Source: Streptomyces sp. Z26
GTDB lineage: Bacteria > Actinomycetota > Actinomycetes > Streptomycetales > Streptomycetaceae
Direction of reading: 5' to 3'
Length of the DNA: 64,000 nucleotides
Assembly: GCF_003665095.1 (NCBI RefSeq)
Contig: NZ_RCHV01000002.1
Location: forward strand, 6,368,501-6,432,500
Shown here: in pieces, positions 36,348 to 45,300 of the stretch
How the letters are laid out: every line of letters starts with the position of its first letter
How positions within the stretch are numbered: position 1 is the first letter of the stretch
The notes under the pieces: model-generated
The model's database searches: none
What the model saw: only the letters and a program-made list of their open reading frames with translations
Told to the model about the DNA's origin: nothing
Made by a program: the position numbers and the translations under genes

Positions 36348-37886
36348 TCAGTCGCCGACGCGCGCGACCAGCACGCAGGCGTCGTCCTCGCGCTCCCGGT
36401 CGCCGAACTCCTCGACGACCGCGCGCACGCACTCCTGCGCGGTGTGCGCCGCCGCGAAGCGGGGCGCGAGCGCCAGCAGCCGGTCCGTGCTCGTCCGCGC
36501 CCCGCCCGCCGGTCCGGCGTCGAACTCCGCGCTGCGCGGGGCCAGTCCGTCGGTGTGCAGCACCAGCAGGTCGCCGGGGAGCAGGTCGTCCACGCGCTGC
36601 CCGTACCCGGCACCGGAGGTGGCGCCCAGCAGCACCCCGTCGGGCCGCGGCAGCGCGCGGCCCTGCCCGCCGCGGAACAGCAGCGGCGCCGGGTGCCCGG
36701 CCTGGGACCAGGTGAGCGTGCGGGTGCGGGGCGAGTACAGGCAGCAGACGGCGCTGCCCAGCGAGGGCTGCGCGGCCGAGTCCAGCAGCTGGTTGAGGTG
36801 GCCCATCAGCGGGCCCGGCTCCACCCCGGCGACGGCCATCCCGCGCACCGCGCCGAGCAGCGTCGCCATCCCCGACGTCGCCGCCACCCCGTGCCCGGTC
36901 AGGTCGCCCGCCGTGAGCAGCGTGGCGCCGCCCGCCAGCTCCAGCGCGTCGTACCAGTCGCCGCCGACCAGGGCGCCCGTCGCCGACGGGAGGTAGTGCG
37001 CGGCCAGTTCGAGCGCGCCGGGCTGCCCGCCGGAGGCGTGCGGCAACCGCAGCGAACCGCGCCACGGCGGCAGCACGGACTCCTGGAACTCCACCGCCAG
37101 CCGCCGCTCCGTCCGCGCCAGGTGCCGCTCGTGCTGCAACGACGCGCGGCTCTCCCGTACGGCCAGCTCGCTGCGGCGCAGCGCGCTCACGTCCCGCAGC
37201 ACGGCCCACATGGAGGCCGTGCCGCCGTCCGCGTCGAGCAGCGGCTCACCCATCATGTGCACCGTCCGCACGGAGCCGTCCGGGCGCACGATGCGGAACT
37301 CGCCGTCCACCGGCTTGCCGTCCACCAGGCAGTCGGTGACCGCGGCCATCAGCGCGGGCTGGTCCTCGCTCCACACCCAGGACGGCAGTTCGTCCAGGGA
37401 GAGGGGGCCGTCGGCGGTGGTGCGGCCGAAGATCCGGAACAGCTCGTCGGACCAGGTCACCTCGTCCGTCAGCAGGTTCCAGTCCGCGCTGCCCACCCGG
37501 CCGGCGAGGGTGCCGACGGCCTGCGGGGCACCGGGTGCCGCGGGATGCTCGTCCCCGTAGGCCGCGGCGGAGCCGTACGCGCCCTGCTCGGGGAACGCGC
37601 TCCGCCCGTGCGGCCCGGGGGGCGCCGCCCCCTCGGTGTCCTCGACGCCCTCGCGCAGCTGCGCGAGCTGCCCGCCGAGGTCGTCGAGCTGGTGCACCGC
37701 CAGCTCGCACAGGGCCCGCTGCCAGCGCCGCCGGGCGTCCGACGACGTGTCCTCCTCCTCGTCCAGGGCGTCACGGCGTACCGCGTCGATCCCGCCGCGC
37801 AGCTTGCGGGTCTGGGTGATGAGAGCGTCCAGCGTGCCGCGGGGAGGCTGCACCGGCGGACGGTCCGCATCGAGGTGGGAGGACAT
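36348..37886 (-). CDS. PAS-domain SpoIIE-type PP2C phosphatase
   Basis: A 512-residue protein. Residues about 15-60 form a charged helix; a PAS domain lies at about 125-240 (GSADWNLLTDEVTWSDELF, ending VLRDVSALRRSEL); a PP2C phosphatase of SpoIIE/RsbU type follows (GGDWYDALELAGG, GDLTGHGVAATSG, QAGHPAPLL, HTDGLAPRSAE). Metal-binding Asp residues are present, so it should be active. Such enzymes dephosphorylate anti-anti-sigma factors and so control alternative sigma factors. No membrane helix, so the PAS domain senses a cytoplasmic signal. The ATG at 37886 has GGAGA 7 nt upstream. No sigma or anti-sigma gene is adjacent. The 292-bp gap 37887-38178 shows no gene. Confidence 0.88.
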   Translation of the reverse strand: MSSHLDADRPPVQPPRGTLDALITQTRKLRGGIDAVRRDALDEEEDTSSDARRRWQRALCELAVHQLDDLGGQLAQLREGVEDTEGAAPPGPHGRSAFPEQGAYGSAAAYGDEHPAAPGAPQAVGTLAGRVGSADWNLLTDEVTWSDELFRIFGRTTADGPLSLDELPSWVWSEDQPALMAAVTDCLVDGKPVDGEFRIVRPDGSVRTVHMMGEPLLDADGGTASMWAVLRDVSALRRSELAVRESRASLQHERHLARTERRLAVEFQESVLPPWRGSLRLPHASGGQPGALELAAHYLPSATGALVGGDWYDALELAGGATLLTAGDLTGHGVAATSGMATLLGAVRGMAVAGVEPGPLMGHLNQLLDSAAQPSLGSAVCCLYSPRTRTLTWSQAGHPAPLLFRGGQGRALPRPDGVLLGATSGAGYGQRVDDLLPGDLLVLHTDGLAPRSAEFDAGPAGGARTSTDRLLALAPRFAAAHTAQECVRAVVEEFGDREREDDACVLVARVGD

Positions 37887-38178
37887 CACGGGTCTCCGAT
37901 ACGGGGTGAGGGCCGGTGACGACTCTCGCACACGCCGCGACCGTGCGTAAGGGATTCGGCCGTTCCCGATTCGGTGGTGCTTCCGGCATATGTCAAGGGC
38001 TTCCCGTTCCGTCCCCGTGGGGCCGTTCGCCGGTGTGGCGGAATACGCAGTTCCAGGTAGGCTGCGGCCGCTGGACGGCGCCCCGCCGATCAGGAGTAGA
38101 ACCGCCGCGAACGGCAAGACTGCCGGTCAGCGGAAATCCCGTTGCCAGTCGAATACCCCGCACCGGATGCTGACTCTT

Positions 38179-39654
38179 ATGTTCGTCGATTCAGTCGATT
38201 CAGACATAGCGCCCAGCGGCACCCTGCTCGGCCTCCTCCAGCGGGGCCGCGGCGACGGGACGCTGCACGCCCTCGCGGCGCCGCGCGCCGAAGCGCTCGC
38301 CGCGCTGCGGCACTGCGTGCTGCGCGACCCCCGGCGCGACTGGCAGATCGAGCACCGGTCCCTCTACTACGCCCGGCTCCACACGGAGCTGGAGGCGGGA
38401 CTCGACGACATCGAGGCGCACCTCTTCCACCCCGACGACCTCGTCCTCACCGAGGGCGCCGAGGAACGCACCGGACTGGCCCTCTCCGTCCTCGGCCACC
38501 TCGTCTCGTACGGCGACGACGACGCCCTCCGGCTCCTCCGCCGGTACGCGGTGGCCGGCGCCAACTGGCAGTGGGCCCTCGACGAGTTGGCCGTCCGCGA
38601 CGACGACGACGGCCTGCGTGCGCTCGGCCCGTCCCTCCTCGCCCGCTTCGCCCCGACTCCCGAGGGCGACGCCGCGCTCGGCGAGGCCGCCCGCGACGCC
38701 TTCGAACCGCGCCCGTGGCGGCTGTGGGCCGAGGACCCCGCCCACCCCGAACAGGCCGAACGGCTCCGCCTCCTCCAGGAACGCGGCAACTTCGACCGCT
38801 GGCAGCGCCAACTGCACACCCAGGGCCCCCGCCCCGGCTGGAGCGTCCGCGAGGTACTGGCCTGGGCGGAGGAGGACACCGCGCGGCCCGCCGGACCGCA
38901 CCGCGAGGCCGCCGCCGCCCGCTGCCTCGCCGCCGTCGCCGGACCCGACGACCGGCCCGAACTCCTCGCCGCCGCGCGCGGCGGCCCCGACGCCTGCCGC
39001 GCCGCCGCCCTGCGGCACCTCGCCGAGCGCGACGACCCCGACGTGCTCGACCTCCTCCAGGCCGCCGCCACCCACCCCGGCTCCGGGTACGACGGCGCCC
39101 CGCTGCCGCCGCTCGCCGCGTCCGCGCTCGCGTCGTTCGCCCGCATGCGCGGCGCCGCCGCGCTGGACCGCGCGCGCCGGTGGGCGGCGCACCGCGAGGA
39201 CGCGCTCGGCCTCGTCGCCGCGCAACTGCTCGCCACCCGCGGCGGGCCGTGCGACGCGGACGCCGTACTCGCCGCCCTCCGCCGTACCGTGCGGGAGCAG
39301 GGTCCCGACGGCGACGACCTGTGGCCGCTCGTCGACGGCGTCGGACGGCTCGCCGTCCAGTGCGCGGCCCCCGTCCTGCGCCACGTCTACCGCGAGACGG
39401 CCTCGTCGCAGCTGCGCGGCCGTACGGCACGGGCACTGGCCGCGACGGACCCCGCGTTCCCGGCCGGGTTCGCCGTCGAGTGCCTCTGGGACTGCGAGGA
39501 GAGCACCCGCGAACTCGCCGCCGAACACGCCACGACGGGCGACGCCCGCGTCGTCGAACGCCTCCGGCGGCTCGCCGTCGACCCGGCCGAACAGGCCGGT
39601 GTGCAGAGCGCGGTGCGCGGCAGGCTCAGCCCGGACGCGGGCACACCCGGCTGA
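38179..39654 (+). CDS. HEAT-like repeat protein, 491 aa
   Basis: An Ala/Leu/Arg-rich helical protein with repeating helix pairs (for example CRAAALRHLAERDDPDVLDL and RGRTARALAATDPAFPAGFA), suggesting HEAT or Armadillo-type repeats that mediate protein contacts. There is no enzyme motif, signal peptide or membrane helix. The start is unsure: ATG at 38179 or 38167, neither with a Shine-Dalgarno. It precedes the SMC-like operon by 81 bp on the same strand but has the -10 of that operon between them, so co-transcription is possible but not required. Confidence 0.65.
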   Translation: MFVDSVDSDIAPSGTLLGLLQRGRGDGTLHALAAPRAEALAALRHCVLRDPRRDWQIEHRSLYYARLHTELEAGLDDIEAHLFHPDDLVLTEGAEERTGLALSVLGHLVSYGDDDALRLLRRYAVAGANWQWALDELAVRDDDDGLRALGPSLLARFAPTPEGDAALGEAARDAFEPRPWRLWAEDPAHPEQAERLRLLQERGNFDRWQRQLHTQGPRPGWSVREVLAWAEEDTARPAGPHREAAAARCLAAVAGPDDRPELLAAARGGPDACRAAALRHLAERDDPDVLDLLQAAATHPGSGYDGAPLPPLAASALASFARMRGAAALDRARRWAAHREDALGLVAAQLLATRGGPCDADAVLAALRRTVREQGPDGDDLWPLVDGVGRLAVQCAAPVLRHVYRETASSQLRGRTARALAATDPAFPAGFAVECLWDCEESTRELAAEHATTGDARVVERLRRLAVDPAEQAGVQSAVRGRLSPDAGTPG

Positions 39655-39722
39655 CGGGCCCGGTACCGTACGGGCGCGGCGCGGGCGGCCGTGCCGTTTC
39701 GGCCGATGTCGGTGGCAGCGCT

Positions 39723-39728
39723 TAGTGT
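39723..39728 (+). promoter_or_regulatory. -10 element TAGTGT of a leaderless transcript
   Basis: TAGTGT ends 7 nt before the GTG at 39736. It supports that GTG over an in-frame upstream ATG at 39691 and marks the promoter of the SMC-like operon. Confidence 0.5.
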
Positions 39729-39735
39729 TGCCGAC

Positions 39736-41265
39736 GTGAACGAGCACGTCGTGACCCGTCCCCCGGTGCGGCCGACACCGGCCCCCGGCCCCGCCGCCGA
39801 CGAGGGGCTGGCCCGTCGGCTGCGCGCCCTCGCCTGCACCGCGCCGCTGCACGACCTGGACGTGCGCAAGGCCAACCTGGCGGGGGAGTACGGCACTTAC
39901 GCGATGGCCGAGGTGGCGCTCGCCGCCATCGACCTGGTGACGCTGCACATGGACTTCGACACCGGCGCCGACCACGAGGAGATAGTGGCCAGGCTGCTGC
40001 CCCGGGTCGCCGCGCAGGCACCGGACCGTACGGCGGCGGAGCACGAGCGCGTCGCCCGCTGGGTCCTGGAGAACCTGATCAACGTCGGCAGCGTCGACCG
40101 CGGGTTCCGCGCCGTCTACGGCACGTTCGGGCCCGACGGGGCGTACGTCCGCCGGGACTACGACTTCAAGCTCGTCGAGGAGGTCCCCGGCCCCGGCGGC
40201 GGGGTGTACCTCCGCACCACGGACGAGGCGGTCAACGTCCTGGTCGGCGCCCTCGACACGGACGTCACCAGCGCGCAGATCGCCGCCGAGGTCAAGCTGG
40301 AGGTGCTGATCAGCCGCGGCCGTCTGGCCGACGCCCAACTCGCCGCGGAGCAGGCGCGTTACCGCACGGTGCAGTACGCCGAGACCCTGCGCCGCACGCT
40401 CGACGCCACCCGCCGCGACGTGCGCGCCGTCGACTGGCTGAGCACCGTCCCCGACATGATCACCGAGGCGCTGGACCACGTCGCCGACCGGTACCGCCAC
40501 GAGAACGCGATCCTCACCAACATCCGCAAGGCCCGCGACGAGGCCGCCGCCGAGCGCGGCCCCGACCACAAGCGGCGCGCGGCCGAGCTGGTCGACATCG
40601 TCAAGGACTGCATCCGCCGCCACACCCAGCTCCAGTCCCGACTCCTGGAGGCCGGGCCGCTGTTCCGCGCGGAGCAGGACCGGCAGGCGTTCGCGACTCC
40701 CGCCGCCCGCGCGGGGGTCGACCTGTACGGGCAGCTGGTGGCGCCGCTGCTGCCGCTGCCGCTGGAGGACGCCGTCCGCGTCACCGACGCGTTCTTCGCG
40801 CACGGCGCCGGCCTGCGCACCCCCGGCGCGGTACGGGTGGCCGACCTCGTCGAGGTGCTGCTCACCCCGCCCGCGCCCCGCGAGCACCTGGGCGCCGAGA
40901 TGCCCGCCCCCGACCTGGTCGTCACCCCGGACGACAGCCGGTTCAGCGGCGAGCAGTTCGACGCCGCGGCGGAGCTGCTGGAGCTGCCGCCGGACGCGCC
41001 CCGGCGACTGTCCGGGCTGCTCGCGGACGCCCGCGCCCGCCACCCGGACGACCCCGAACTGCCCTATCTGATCGCGCTGTTGGCCGTGCACGCCGCCAGC
41101 CCGTCCGTCGGCACCGCGTACCGGCAGGGGGAGCAGCGGCTGCTGTTCGCCGCCGACGACGGCACCGAGCTGGACGACCCGGAATTCGGCGGCGCCGACC
41201 TCGTCGTCGGCACCGCCCTGCTCGACGCGGCGGGCATGGCCGCGGACCGTACGGAGGCGGCATGA
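39736..41265 (+). CDS. Candidate kleisin-like subunit of an SMC operon, 509 aa
   Basis: A largely helical protein starting VNEHVVTRPP. I see no named domain. It is placed where MksF or JetA, the kleisin of Mks/Wadjet condensins, occurs, followed by a smaller protein and then an SMC-like ATPase. Length (509 residues) fits that role. The long central helices (RLADAQLAAEQARYRTVQYA, and AELVDIVKDCIRRHTQLQSR) would suit a kleisin coiled-coil neck binder. This is an inference from gene order and size, not from sequence similarity. Its GTG start is supported by TAGTGT at 7 nt. It overlaps the next gene by 4 nt. Confidence 0.7.
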   Translation: MNEHVVTRPPVRPTPAPGPAADEGLARRLRALACTAPLHDLDVRKANLAGEYGTYAMAEVALAAIDLVTLHMDFDTGADHEEIVARLLPRVAAQAPDRTAAEHERVARWVLENLINVGSVDRGFRAVYGTFGPDGAYVRRDYDFKLVEEVPGPGGGVYLRTTDEAVNVLVGALDTDVTSAQIAAEVKLEVLISRGRLADAQLAAEQARYRTVQYAETLRRTLDATRRDVRAVDWLSTVPDMITEALDHVADRYRHENAILTNIRKARDEAAAERGPDHKRRAAELVDIVKDCIRRHTQLQSRLLEAGPLFRAEQDRQAFATPAARAGVDLYGQLVAPLLPLPLEDAVRVTDAFFAHGAGLRTPGAVRVADLVEVLLTPPAPREHLGAEMPAPDLVVTPDDSRFSGEQFDAAAELLELPPDAPRRLSGLLADARARHPDDPELPYLIALLAVHAASPSVGTAYRQGEQRLLFAADDGTELDDPEFGGADLVVGTALLDAAGMAADRTEAA

Positions 41266-42170
41266 CCGACCACGGCACCGACCCGGACCCCACCGACCTG
41301 CTGGGCACCGGCCCGCGTGGCGACGGCGCCACCGCCGTGGCGGAGGCGCCCGTCACGCCCGCCGACGCGGCGGACGCGGCGCGCCTCGTCTCGTTCGGCC
41401 TGCACCCGAAGCTGCTCCCGGCGCGGGACGCGGAGTACGCGGGGCTCCTCCGCCGGTACCGCGAGGAACCGCCGTTCGCCCGGCTCGCCGACGCCGTCGC
41501 CACCGGCCTCGGCCTGGTCGTCCTGGAGGTCTCGGCACGCGCGGGCATGGCCGTGACGGCGTCGGAGGACTCGGTCTTCGCCGTCCGCATGGGCGACTAC
41601 GCCCGGCGCGCCACCGCCGACTCCGCCGACCGCTTCCTGCACGGCCTGGCCCATCTCGCCGTCGCCGCCCTGGCGTTCCCCCGCCCGCAGGACCTCGCGG
41701 ACGACGGGTACATCGGGCGGATCACCGTCAACGGCGTCGACGGCTTCGTACGGCAGGCGTGCCGCCGCCTGGAGGAGCGCGCCGAGGAGCGGGGCGAGAA
41801 CACCGACCCGGCCAGCGGCGCGCCCGGCCTGGAGTCGGCCTGGCGGGTGTACGCGCGGCGCAGCGCGACCGGGGCGACCAAGGACGCGCGGCGGCTGGCG
41901 GGTTCGACGACCGGCATCATCGCGAAGGCCGTCACGTTCCTCGTCGACTCCGGCTTCCTCCAGCGCACCGGCGACGAGGGCGGCGGCACGTACCGCACCA
42001 CCGCGAGATACCAGCTCCAGGTGCGCGACACCGCGGGCAGCGCCGCCATGGCCGAGCTGCTGGAGCTGGGCGTCGTGCCCGTCGGGGACGGCAGCGCCAC
42101 GCTCCTGCCGCCCACCGAGGGCGACGCCGAGCTGGTGGCCGACGCGGGCCTGCCCTTCCACGAGCGGTAG
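41262..42170 (+). CDS. Candidate MksE/JetB (KITE)-like subunit, 302 aa
   Basis: A protein starting MTDHGTDPDP in an ATGA overlap with the previous gene. Its C-terminal third looks like a winged helix (GSTTGIIAKAVTFLVDSGFL, followed by TYRTTARYQLQV), as in MukE/MksE/JetB proteins that bind the kleisin. The N-terminal 35 residues are acidic and disordered. It is the second gene of a three-gene order that matches MksF-MksE-MksB or JetA-JetB-JetC. The role is inferred; an alignment or structure prediction would be needed to confirm it. A 161-bp gap follows before the ATPase gene, with no sign of another gene. Confidence 0.7.
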   Translation: MTDHGTDPDPTDLLGTGPRGDGATAVAEAPVTPADAADAARLVSFGLHPKLLPARDAEYAGLLRRYREEPPFARLADAVATGLGLVVLEVSARAGMAVTASEDSVFAVRMGDYARRATADSADRFLHGLAHLAVAALAFPRPQDLADDGYIGRITVNGVDGFVRQACRRLEERAEERGENTDPASGAPGLESAWRVYARRSATGATKDARRLAGSTTGIIAKAVTFLVDSGFLQRTGDEGGGTYRTTARYQLQVRDTAGSAAMAELLELGVVPVGDGSATLLPPTEGDAELVADAGLPFHER

Positions 42171-42331
42171 CGCGACCGGCCCGCCGCGCGGCGGACCCGT
42201 ACGCCACCACCCGCGCGCGGCACGTACGGGCGCCGCCGCCCGTACGAGGCACCCGCCCCGCCGCCCCGACCCGCCCCGAACCCCTGCCCCCGGAACCGTT
42301 CCCGACCGCACGTCTACGAGAGTCCGCCGCC

Positions 42332-45300
42332 ATGTACGAGCTGTCCCGCATCCGCCTCTACTCCATCGGACCCGCCGGCGCGCGCTACGCCGACACCGTC
42401 CTGGACCTGCGCGGAGTGGGCGAGCCGGTGCCCGACCCGGCCCCCGCCCAGGCGGACTTCTTCGAGGACGAGCCGACCGGCCCGCCCCGCCGCCCCGCCC
42501 CCGCCGGGGTGCTCTTCCTGGAGAACGGCGGCGGCAAGTCCGTCCTGCTCAAGCTGATCTTCTCGGTCATGCTGCCCGGCCACCGCAACACCCTCGGCGG
42601 CGCCAGCTCCGGCGTCCTCCGCAAGTTCCTCCTCGCGGACGACTGCGGGCACGTCGCGCTGGAGTGGCAGCACACCCGTACCGGCGAGACCGTCGTCGTC
42701 GGCAAGGTCAGCGAGTGGCGCGGGCGCCAGGTGTCGGGCGACCCGCGGAAGTTCGCGGAGGCGTGGTACGCGTTCCGACCCGGCCCCGGGATGAGCCTCG
42801 ACTCGCTGCCCGTCGCGGAGTCCGCGGCGATGCGGCCCGCCGCCGAGGGCGCCTCGTCGGCGCGCGGCAGGCGCCGCACCATGAAGGGCTTCCGCGACGT
42901 CCTCACCGAGACCGGCAAGGCGTACCCGAACCTGGACGTCGTCTGGGAGGAGGTCCACGAACGCTGGAACGAGCACCTCACCGGCCTCGGCCTCGACCCC
43001 GAACTCTTCCGCTACCAACGGGAGATGAACGCCGACGAGGGCGAGGCCGCCGGTCTCTTCGCGGTGAAGAACGACTCCGACTTCACCGACCTGCTGCTCC
43101 GCGCCGTCACCGACACCCGCGACACCGACGGCCTGGCCGACCTGGTGCACGGCTTCGCCCACAAGCTCGGCCGCCGCGCCGAACTCACCGCCGAACGCGA
43201 CTTCACCGCCGGCTCCCTCGACCTCCTCACCCGCATCGCGGACGCCGCCGAGGCACGCTCCCGTACCCGCGACGTCCACGCGGGCGCCGAACGCCGCACC
43301 CGTACGCTCGCCCGCAGGCTGTCCGCCCGCGCCGTCCGCGAGCGCGAGCGCGCCGCCGAGCTTGCCCAGGGCCTCGACACGGCGGGCCGGGCCGTCACCG
43401 CCGCCGAGGACGCCCGCGCGCGGGCCGACCGTACGGCCGCCGAACTGGCCTACCGGCACGCCTCCCTGGCCCTCGCCGCCGGGGAGAAGGCCGCCGCCGC
43501 CCAGCGCCGCGAACTGCTCGACGCCCGTACGCTCCACTCCGCCTGGCAGGCCGCCGAGACGGTGCTCCAGCACCGCGCCGCCGCCGACCGCGCGGAGCGC
43601 GTCGCCGCCGCCATCCGCGAGGCCGAACGGGACGCCGCCCCCGCGCTCGCCGCCCGCGGCCGGGCCGCAGCCGAGCTGGTACGGGCCCTGCACCACGCCG
43701 CCGAGGAGGGCGAGCGCGTCGCCACCGAGCAGGAGGAGCGCTCCGCGCTGCTCCAGACCCGGGGCGAGGACGCGCACCGCGACGCCACCGCCGCCGCCAC
43801 CGAGGCGGAGCGCGCCCGCAGCGAGGGCGACCACCTGCGGCAGCGCCTCGCGGAGGTCGAGCGGGAGACCGCGGAGGCCGTACGGGCCGGCTGGCTCGAC
43901 GACACCGCAGCGGACGCCGACCCGGCCCGCGCCGCGCTCGCCGCCAGCGACGCCGAGAAGGAGGCCGTCGCCGCAGCCGACGCGGCCCGCGAGACCGCCG
44001 CCCGCGCCACCGACCGGGCCCGCGAGGCCGGGGCCGAACTGGCCCGCGCCGAGCTGGGCGCCGCCCGCGCGGTGGACGCGGCGGACGCCGCCCGCGCCGC
44101 GCACGGCGCCGAGCACGCCGCCGCGCAGGCCCTCGGCGCGGAGCCGCGCCTCTCCGAACTCCTCGGCGCCGACGCCCCGTTCACCCCCGAGGAGCTGGAC
44201 GGGAACGCGGAGTCGCTGCGCGACCTGCTCGACACCTCCGTGGCCGCCACCGAGCGGCAGCTGTTCACGCTGCGCACGGACGCCGCCGAGGACTCCCGGG
44301 TGCTCGGAGCCCTCGGTGACGGCGGCCTGCTGCCGCCCGGCCCCGACGTGCTGGCCACCGTCGACCACCTCGGTGAGCACGGCATCCCCGCCCTCCCCGG
44401 CTGGCGCTACCTCGCCCAGGCCGTCGACCCCGCCGACCACGCCGCCGTGCTCGCCGCCCGGCCGGAGCTGGTCGACGGCGTCGTCATCACCGACCCGGAC
44501 AGCCACACCCGCGCCCGCGAGGTGCTGGCCGGGGCGGCCCTGCTGCCGCGTTCCGCCGTCGCCGTCGGCACGGCCGCCGCCCTCCTCGCGCCGACGCCCC
44601 CGCCGGACGGGAGCGACGGCGGCGTGTTCCTCGTCCCGCCGAACCCGGCGATGCACGACGAGCGCGCCGCCGACGACGAGCGCACCCAGCTGCGGGAACG
44701 GGCGGTCGCCCGCGACGAGGAGATCCGTACGCTCGCCGCCCGCCTCTCCGCCGACCGGCAGCTCGCCGCCCGCCTCGCGTCCTGGCGCGCGGGCTGCCCC
44801 GAGGGCCGCCTGCCGGAGCTGGCCGGGGCCGCCGACGCGGCGGGCACGGCCGCCGAGGAGGCCGCGCACCGGCTCACCGAGGCCCGTACGGTACGGGAGG
44901 AGGCGGACGAGACGGCCGCCGAGGCCGCCCGCGTACGCGAGGAACGGCAGGAGCGGGCGCAGCGTGCGCGGCGCAGCGCCGACGCGCTGGCGGGGCTCGC
45001 GTTCCGGCTGCGGGAGCGCGCCAAGTGGCAGGCGCGGCTACGGGAGTTGGCCGACGACGCCGCCGAACCGGAGGCACGCGCCGCCGCCTGCCTGGAACGG
45101 GCCCGCGCCGCCGACGAGGACCGCCGCGCCGCCCAGCGCGCCGCCGACGACGCCCGCCGCACCGCCCGCGCGCTGCGCGCCGAACGCGCGGAGATCGCGG
45201 GCGTCCCCGACGGCGCCGAGCAGCGGCCCGCGGACGGCGACTCGCCGCGACCGTCGCTGCCCGCGCTGCGCGAGGCGTACCGCTCGGCGTCGCAGCTCTA

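Noticed and set aside
42171..42331. Longer N-terminus for the SMC-like ATPase or a hidden small gene
   Set aside because: The frame is open upstream, but the extension is Pro/Arg/Ala-rich and the ATG at 42332 begins the expected first strand of the ATPase head.
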